Origin: Pseudomonadota bacterium
GTDB lineage: Bacteria > Pseudomonadota > Alphaproteobacteria > Rhizobiales > Hyphomicrobiaceae
Reading direction: 5' to 3'
Assembly: GCA_023405815.1 (NCBI GenBank)
Contig: JAEXXM010000053.1
Location: forward strand, 1-11,044
DNA: 11,044 nt
Shown: positions 7,007 to 11,044 of the stretch, piece by piece
Position numbering within the stretch: position 1 is the stretch's first letter
Layout: every line of letters starts with the position of its first letter
Notes under the pieces: generated by a model
Databases searched by the model: none
What the model was told of the DNA's origin: nothing
The model's input: only the letters and a program-made list of their open reading frames with translations
Made by a program: the position numbers and the translations under genes

Positions 7007-8284
7007 ATGCTGAGCCGCGACAGGACAGACGCCAGAAACGCCGAGATCGTCGGCCTGCTCGATATCGGAACGAGCAAGGTCGTCTGCATCATCGCCGCGC
7101 TCGATCCGCCCGAACGGGCGGGCGAGCCGCGTCGGGCGCGTGTGTTGGGCTTCGGCCATCTGCGCTCGCGCGGCCTCAAGGCCGGCGTCATCACCGACCT
7201 CGCCGAGGCGGAGGCGACCGTGCGCGCCGCCATTGCTCACGCCGAGCGAATGGCGCACCTGACGCTCGAGGAAGTGTTCGTGTCCGTCTCCTGCGGGCGG
7301 CTGCACTCGGCGAACTTCTCGGCGAGCGTCGACGTGGCGGGTGGGGTCATCCGCGCCGACGACATCGATCGCCTCATGGCCGGCGCCCACGCATTCGCCG
7401 AGCGCGAAGGGCGCATGCTGATACACCTCAATCGAGTCGGCTTCCGCATTGATGGCGCCCCCGGCGGGCACGATCCGCGCGGCATGGCGGCCGCACGCCT
7501 CTCCGCGGATTTGCACACGGTTGCCGCCGACGAGGCGCCCGTTCGCAACCTCATGGTGGTCGTCGAGCGCTGCTATCTCTCCGTGCGCGCGCTCATCGCG
7601 ACGCCCTATGCCAGCGCCCTTGCCGCGACCACGGCGGAGGAGCGCGGTCTCGGCGTCGTCTGCATCGACATCGGCGGGGGCACTGCAACTGCCGCAGCCT
7701 TCGTCGACGGTCATTTCGTGCACGCGGCGACCGTCCCGGTCGGCGGGCATCACATCACCATGGATATCGCCCAAGCCTTGCAGACACCACTTGCGGAGGC
7801 TGAGCGAATCAAGACGCTATACGGCACGACTATCGTCGCCCAGTCCGACGAGTACGAGACCTTCCCCTATGCCCTTGCGGGCGAAGAGGAAGGTGCACGC
7901 GGACAGGCGACGAAAGCGCAGCTTGCCGGGATCATCCGCCCACGCGTGGCAGGCATTCTCGGCTTGGTGCGCGAGCGCCTCGACAAGGCCAATGTGATGG
8001 ACTTGGCGGGCGGGCGTGTGGTTCTGACGGGCGGCGTCAGCGGGCTCGTCGGTCTCGGCGAGTTCGCGGCCAACACGCTTAGTCGTCCGGTGCGTGTATC
8101 GCGGCCGCAGCCCTTCGAAGGGCTGCCGCAAAGTGTCTGCAGTCCCGCGTTCTCGACCGTCGCGGGCCTGCTGGCCGTCGCGGCATCGGGGAGTGGAGAG
8201 GTTCCGGCGGTGCGGAGCCGCGAGGCGCTCGGCGGGGGATATCTCGGGCGCGTCGGGGAGTGGCTGAGGACCGGGTTCGCATAA
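7007..8284 (+). CDS. ftsA: FtsA, actin-like membrane tether of FtsZ
   Basis: FtsA is an actin-fold ATPase that binds the FtsZ C-terminal tail and anchors the Z ring to the inner membrane. The 425-residue product has phosphate-1 LLDIGTSKVV (Asp19, Lys24) and an FtsA-specific 1C/SHS2 region with VFVSVSCGRLHSANFSASVDV. Phosphate-2 is CIDIGGGTATA (219-229) and the adenosine motif is VLTGGVSGL (340-348). The last residues, YLGRVGEWLRTGFA (412-425), form the expected amphipathic membrane-targeting helix. The phosphate-2 loop reads GGGTATAAAF instead of the more usual GGGTT(D/S/T)IAVF, and the following PVGGHH replaces PVGGDH, which is mildly unusual. ATG 7007 has GAGGA at 6994-6998. It lies 15 bases after ftsQ, so the two are surely co-transcribed. 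Confidence 0.96.
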   Translation: MLSRDRTDARNAEIVGLLDIGTSKVVCIIAALDPPERAGEPRRARVLGFGHLRSRGLKAGVITDLAEAEATVRAAIAHAERMAHLTLEEVFVSVSCGRLHSANFSASVDVAGGVIRADDIDRLMAGAHAFAEREGRMLIHLNRVGFRIDGAPGGHDPRGMAAARLSADLHTVAADEAPVRNLMVVVERCYLSVRALIATPYASALAATTAEERGLGVVCIDIGGGTATAAAFVDGHFVHAATVPVGGHHITMDIAQALQTPLAEAERIKTLYGTTIVAQSDEYETFPYALAGEEEGARGQATKAQLAGIIRPRVAGILGLVRERLDKANVMDLAGGRVVLTGGVSGLVGLGEFAANTLSRPVRVSRPQPFEGLPQSVCSPAFSTVAGLLAVAASGSGEVPAVRSREALGGGYLGRVGEWLRTGFA

Positions 8285-8356
8285 GTCGGTCGCAAGGCCG
8301 CAAGGAAAGGCCGGGGCCGCAAGGCTAGATCGGCGCGAGAGGGGAGCGCGGACGCT
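8285..8356. promoter_or_regulatory. ftsA-ftsZ spacer with short direct repeats
   Basis: This 72-base spacer holds three copies of CGCAAGG (8291-8297, 8299-8305, 8318-8324); two of them extend to GCCGCAAGG (8297-8305 and 8316-8324). GGCC at 8309-8312 and 8315-8318 could form a tiny stem. GGGGAG at 8341-8346 is the likely ftsZ ribosome binding site, 10 bases from the ATG. In Caulobacter and other alphaproteobacteria ftsZ has its own promoter near this point, but I see no clear sigma70 or CtrA (TTAA-N7-TTAA) consensus here. The repeats may be slippage in a GC-rich spacer. Confidence 0.35.
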
Positions 8357-10024
8357 ATGAGCATTAAGCTGCAGCTTCCAAAGCTAACCGATCTCAAGCC
8401 GCGACTGACCGTCATCGGCGTCGGTGGCGCGGGCTGCAACGCCATCAACAACATGATCTCGGCGGGGCTGACCGGTGTCGACTTCGTCGTCGCCAACACC
8501 GACGCGCAGGCACTCGCCGCCTCCAGTGCCGAGCATAAATTGCAGCTCGGCATCAATCTCACCGAGGGTCTCGGCGCCGGCTCCAAGCCGGAGATCGGCG
8601 AGGCCGCCGCCGAAGAGGCGATCGAGGACATTCGCGCTCAGATCGCCGGCTCGCACATGGTCTTTATCGCCGCCGGCATGGGCGGGGGTACGGGCACCGG
8701 CGCTGCCGCTGTCATCGCCCGCGCCGCCAAGGACCTCGGCATCTTGACCGTCGGCATCGTGACGAAGCCGTTCCACTTCGAGGGCGCGCGCCGCATGCGC
8801 ATCGCCGACGGCGGCATCATCGAGATCCGCAAGTACGTCGATACGCTGATCGTCATCCCCAACCAGAATCTCTTCCGCATCGCCAACGAGAAGACGACGT
8901 TCGCGGAAGCCTTCGTGCTCGCCGATCAGGTGCTCTACTCGGGCGTCGCCTGCATCGTCGATCTCATCATCAAGGAAGGCCTGATCAACCTCGACTTCGC
9001 CGACGTGCGCACGGTCATGAGCGGCATGGGCTCTGCCGTCATGGGCACCGGCGAAGCGTCAGGCGAGCGCCGCGCCTCCGTCGCTGCCGAGGAAGCCATC
9101 GCCAATCCGCTGCTCGACGACGTTTCCTTGAAGGGCGCGCGTGGGCTGCTGCTCTCGATCACCGGCGGCCGCGGGCTGACGCTTTACGAGGTCGACGAGG
9201 CGGCAAGCCGTGTGCGCCAGGAAGTCGACCCCGAAGCCAACATCATCGTCGGCGCCACGTTCGACGAGACGCTCGGCGACAAGGTGCGCGTCTCGATCGT
9301 CGCCTCAGGCATGGCGCGCCAGGGCGAGCCGGTCCCGATGCCGCCCCCGGTCGATCCGCGCCTCGCACGCGCCCGTCCCCAATCGGCTCCGCAGCCGCAT
9401 GCCCACCACTCGAATCACGAGCCGTCCCGCTTCCCGCCGGCGCCGCGCCAGGAGGATGTCCAGCGCCGCTTGAGCGAGGCCATCGGTGCGCCTGACGGCG
9501 GCCACGCGCACGGCGCTCACGATCAACACTCCCAGCAGCGCGAGACCTGGCGCGCGCCGGGCAATGTCGTCATCGAGGAAGGCTTCTCGCACCTCGCCTG
9601 GCCACCCCAGTCGGCGGCACGTGCGTCTGCGCCCGAGCCCGCGCCGCGCGGGCCCGAGCCGTTCGTGCCTGCGCCTCCCGCGGATGTCCGCCGTGGCGCG
9701 CGCCGTATGCCCGATGTCGACGATTTCCCGCCCGTCGCGCAGCGCGAGTACCGCGCCAAGACCGGCTATCCGGTTCCACCCGCCCCGCCCCCCGGCCCGC
9801 ATCAGGCCACCGAAGAGCCACAGCGTCGCGGCATCCTTCAGCGCATCATGGGGCGGACCCGGCGCGACGAGACGGATGATCCTCCGACCAGCAACGCGGC
9901 CCCCGATCCGCGCCGCATGGCGGGCCCTTCCGACGACTGGTGGGCGACAACTGATTCGCAGCAGGACGATGACCAAGAGCAGCCGGGGGCGCTCCCGGAG
10001 TTCTTCAATCGTCAGCGCAAGTAG
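8357..10024 (+). CDS. ftsZ: FtsZ, tubulin-like division GTPase with long C-terminal linker
   Basis: FtsZ polymerises with GTP into the Z ring that organises septation. The GTPase core (about 12-319) has GGAGCNA near 23-29, NTD at 47-49, the tubulin signature GMGGGTGTG at 107-115 and the T7 loop NLDFAD at 211-216 with Asp213 and Asp216. The short N-terminal MSIKLQLPKLTDLKPRL is typical of alphaproteobacteria. From about 320 to 545 there is a long Pro-, Arg- and His-rich linker, then an acidic stretch and the tail ALPEFFNRQRK, which fits the FtsA-binding conserved peptide (consensus D/E-I-P-A-F-L-R-x-Q) loosely. The linker contains a His cluster (348-354 and 383-391), RMPDVDDFPP (450-459) and RRGILQRIMGR (490-500). 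At 555 residues it is much longer than E. coli FtsZ (383), mainly from the linker. It is intact, with no sign of frameshift. Confidence 0.98.
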   Translation: MSIKLQLPKLTDLKPRLTVIGVGGAGCNAINNMISAGLTGVDFVVANTDAQALAASSAEHKLQLGINLTEGLGAGSKPEIGEAAAEEAIEDIRAQIAGSHMVFIAAGMGGGTGTGAAAVIARAAKDLGILTVGIVTKPFHFEGARRMRIADGGIIEIRKYVDTLIVIPNQNLFRIANEKTTFAEAFVLADQVLYSGVACIVDLIIKEGLINLDFADVRTVMSGMGSAVMGTGEASGERRASVAAEEAIANPLLDDVSLKGARGLLLSITGGRGLTLYEVDEAASRVRQEVDPEANIIVGATFDETLGDKVRVSIVASGMARQGEPVPMPPPVDPRLARARPQSAPQPHAHHSNHEPSRFPPAPRQEDVQRRLSEAIGAPDGGHAHGAHDQHSQQRETWRAPGNVVIEEGFSHLAWPPQSAARASAPEPAPRGPEPFVPAPPADVRRGARRMPDVDDFPPVAQREYRAKTGYPVPPAPPPGPHQATEEPQRRGILQRIMGRTRRDETDDPPTSNAAPDPRRMAGPSDDWWATTDSQQDDDQEQPGALPEFFNRQRK

Positions 10025-10309
10025 CTTTTCGACTGCGAGAAATTACGTAAAATCGGGCAAAACCTCGCCTGTACCCTCGCGGTAACACATCGTAAGAAAC
10101 CGTGATTTGGCGCCGCAGCGGGGGTGAGCGTATCGTTCCAATTGTTAACGACAAGCGTTCGCTAAGTCCCTGCACTACCAAGGGCGCAGCTCGAAACGAC
10201 GCCCGCCAAGTTAACGAATATCGCGGTTTTGGGACGCGAACGATTGTTGGGGGTGGTGGTCGCCAGGACACACTGGTGGTTGCCGGAAGTCATCGAGGGA
10301 CGGGCGCAT
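10025..10309 (+). promoter_or_regulatory. ftsZ-lpxC intergenic region, probable lpxC promoter
   Basis: These 285 bases follow the ftsZ stop and are visibly less GC-rich than the genes, as expected of a control region. GTTAACGA occurs twice (10144-10151 and 10210-10217). Each contains TTAAC, one half of the alphaproteobacterial CtrA site, but neither has the second TTAA at 7-base spacing, so CtrA binding is only a possibility. A weak stem (TTTTCG 10026-10031 with CGAGAA 10036-10041) right after ftsZ is not a convincing terminator. I could not place a -35/-10 pair with confidence. An open frame overlapping from 10102 has no codon bias or recognisable product. GAGGGA at 10295-10300 is the lpxC ribosome binding site. 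Confidence 0.45.
10254..10286. repeat. 20-base-period imperfect direct repeat before lpxC
   Basis: TGGTGGTCGCCAGG at 10254-10267 recurs as TGGTGGTTGCCGG at 10274-10286, exactly 20 bases later (about two helical turns) with two differences in the shared 13 bases. The interval also holds a CCAG/CTGG inverted pair (10263-10266/10273-10276). It lies 23 to 56 bases upstream of the lpxC start codon, a position where a regulator site or leader structure could act. Two copies in a GT-rich stretch could also be chance. Confidence 0.35.
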
Positions 10310-11044
10310 ATGTCGAATCGATTCATCGGCGCGCGACAAACCACGATCGCGCGCGAGATCGAGGTGACAGGGACGGGGGTCCACAGCGGAGCACCAGTTT
10401 CGGTTATTCTGCATCCTGCAGCCGCCGATACTGGGCTCCGTTTTCTTGTCACCAAGCGCGGCCGGGTGGTCGCGGAAATTCCTGCCAGCGTTGAGCACGT
10501 CAAGAACCTCACGCTGTGTACGGTCATTGGCAACGATGCCGGCGTCACTGTTAGCACCGTTGAGCACCTCCTCGCCGCCCTTCGCGGCCTCTCGGTCGAT
10601 AACTGCATCATCGAGATCGACAGCAAGGAAGTGCCGATCATGGACGGGAGCTCGGCTCCCTTCGTCGAGGCGATCGACGACGTCGGCATCCGTGAGCTGT
10701 CTGCCCCGCGCCGCTACCTCAAGGTCCTGAAGCCGATCCGTGTCCAGGAAGGCGAGAGCTGGGGCGAGCTGGTCCCGCATTCGACTTTCCACCTTGACGT
10801 CGAGATCGAGTTCCCGACAGCGCTGATCGGCAAGCAGCGGCTCGCCGTCGACATGACCCCGGGCGTCTTCCGCAACGAGATCTGCCGGGCCCGCACCTTC
10901 GGTTTCATGAGCGACGTCGAGCGCCTTTGGAAGGCCGGTCTCGCCCTCGGAGCCAACCTCTCGAACACCATCGCCATCGGCGACGACAAGATCATGAACC
11001 GCGAAGGCCTGCGCTACCCGCAGGAGTTCGTGCGCCACAAGCTG
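10310..11044 (+). CDS. lpxC: LpxC, UDP-3-O-acyl-N-acetylglucosamine deacetylase (partial, 3' end beyond window)
   Basis: LpxC is the cytoplasmic zinc deacetylase that makes the committed step of lipid A synthesis. The window holds the first 245 codons and ends on a codon boundary; the family is usually a little over 300 residues, so roughly a fifth is missing. Visible landmarks are RQTTIAREIEVTGTGVHSG (9-27), the zinc motif TVEHLLAAL with Glu85 and His86, IMDGSSAPFV (110-119), CRARTFGF (192-199) and FVRHKL (240-245), whose His243 is the second zinc ligand (E. coli His79 and His238). The third ligand, an Asp expected four residues after His243, lies just outside. ATG 10310 is chosen because GAGGGA lies 9 bases upstream and the protein begins close to the conserved RQTT motif. 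Position after ftsZ is conserved in many proteobacteria. Confidence 0.95.
   Translation, partial: MSNRFIGARQTTIAREIEVTGTGVHSGAPVSVILHPAAADTGLRFLVTKRGRVVAEIPASVEHVKNLTLCTVIGNDAGVTVSTVEHLLAALRGLSVDNCIIEIDSKEVPIMDGSSAPFVEAIDDVGIRELSAPRRYLKVLKPIRVQEGESWGELVPHSTFHLDVEIEFPTALIGKQRLAVDMTPGVFRNEICRARTFGFMSDVERLWKAGLALGANLSNTIAIGDDKIMNREGLRYPQEFVRHKL

Noticed and set aside
5897..7774. A 625-codon open frame on the - strand opposite ftsQ and ftsA
   Set aside because: Antisense open frames are common opposite GC-rich genes. The + strand frames encode clear FtsQ and FtsA with motifs and ribosome binding sites; the - product has low-complexity R/D/A/G/H-rich composition and no recognisable domain.
10026..10041. 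Stem after ftsZ as a terminator
   Set aside because: It has six pairs including a wobble and no T-run follows; the evidence is too weak.
10134..10225. Full CtrA binding site upstream of lpxC
   Set aside because: Both TTAAC halves were checked for a second TTAA at 7-base spacing on either side and none was found.
10102..10494. A 130-codon + strand open frame across the ftsZ-lpxC gap
   Set aside because: It runs into lpxC in a different frame, lacks family features, and the lpxC frame with its ribosome binding site explains the 3' part.
1..11044. CRISPR array, tRNA or rRNA gene, insertion sequence, or novel defence-type operon
   Set aside because: No regularly spaced repeats, tRNA-like cloverleaf, transposase or unfamiliar gene block was seen; nearly all sequence is accounted for by nine known cell envelope and division genes.

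Overview
The window is a stretch of the division and cell wall (dcw) cluster of an alphaproteobacterium. It holds nine genes, all on the + strand, in the order ftsW, murG, murC, murB, ddl, ftsQ, ftsA, ftsZ, lpxC; lpxC is cut off by the window end. The sequence is strongly GC-rich with G/C at most third codon positions. The order, the long-linker FtsZ, the style of the MurB and MurC N-termini and the ftsZ-lpxC junction point to Hyphomicrobiales (Rhizobiales), perhaps near Hyphomicrobium, Rhodomicrobium or Rhodoplanes. The order-level placement is inference from protein features and was not checked by a search.

Layout. Bases 1-60 are the end of an upstream spacer with a perfect GC-rich hairpin. 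ftsW and murG overlap by 4 bases, and murC and murB follow after short gaps. The murB-ddl gap (4867-5108, 242 bases) is the only clearly non-compact place in the mur part. It carries two inverted copies of a REP-like hairpin repeat and a possible structure over the ddl ribosome binding site. ddl overlaps the start of ftsQ, ftsA follows within 15 bases, and ftsZ after 72 bases. A 285-base gap with less extreme base composition then leads to lpxC and probably holds its promoter.

The genes cooperate as follows. MurC adds L-Ala to UDP-MurNAc, which MurB makes by reducing enolpyruvyl-UDP-GlcNAc. Ddl supplies D-Ala-D-Ala. MurG makes lipid II on the cytoplasmic face of the membrane, and FtsW polymerises it at the septum. 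FtsZ, FtsA and FtsQ build the divisome that places this synthesis. LpxC commits UDP-acyl-GlcNAc to lipid A, competing for the same UDP-GlcNAc pool.

I found no unknown multi-gene system here; the gene content is ordinary and apparently intact. Points worth a second look are the repeats in the murB-ddl gap, the long His-rich FtsZ linker with its embedded short motifs and unusual C-terminal tail, a variant phosphate-2 loop in FtsA, and repeated motifs upstream of lpxC and ftsZ.
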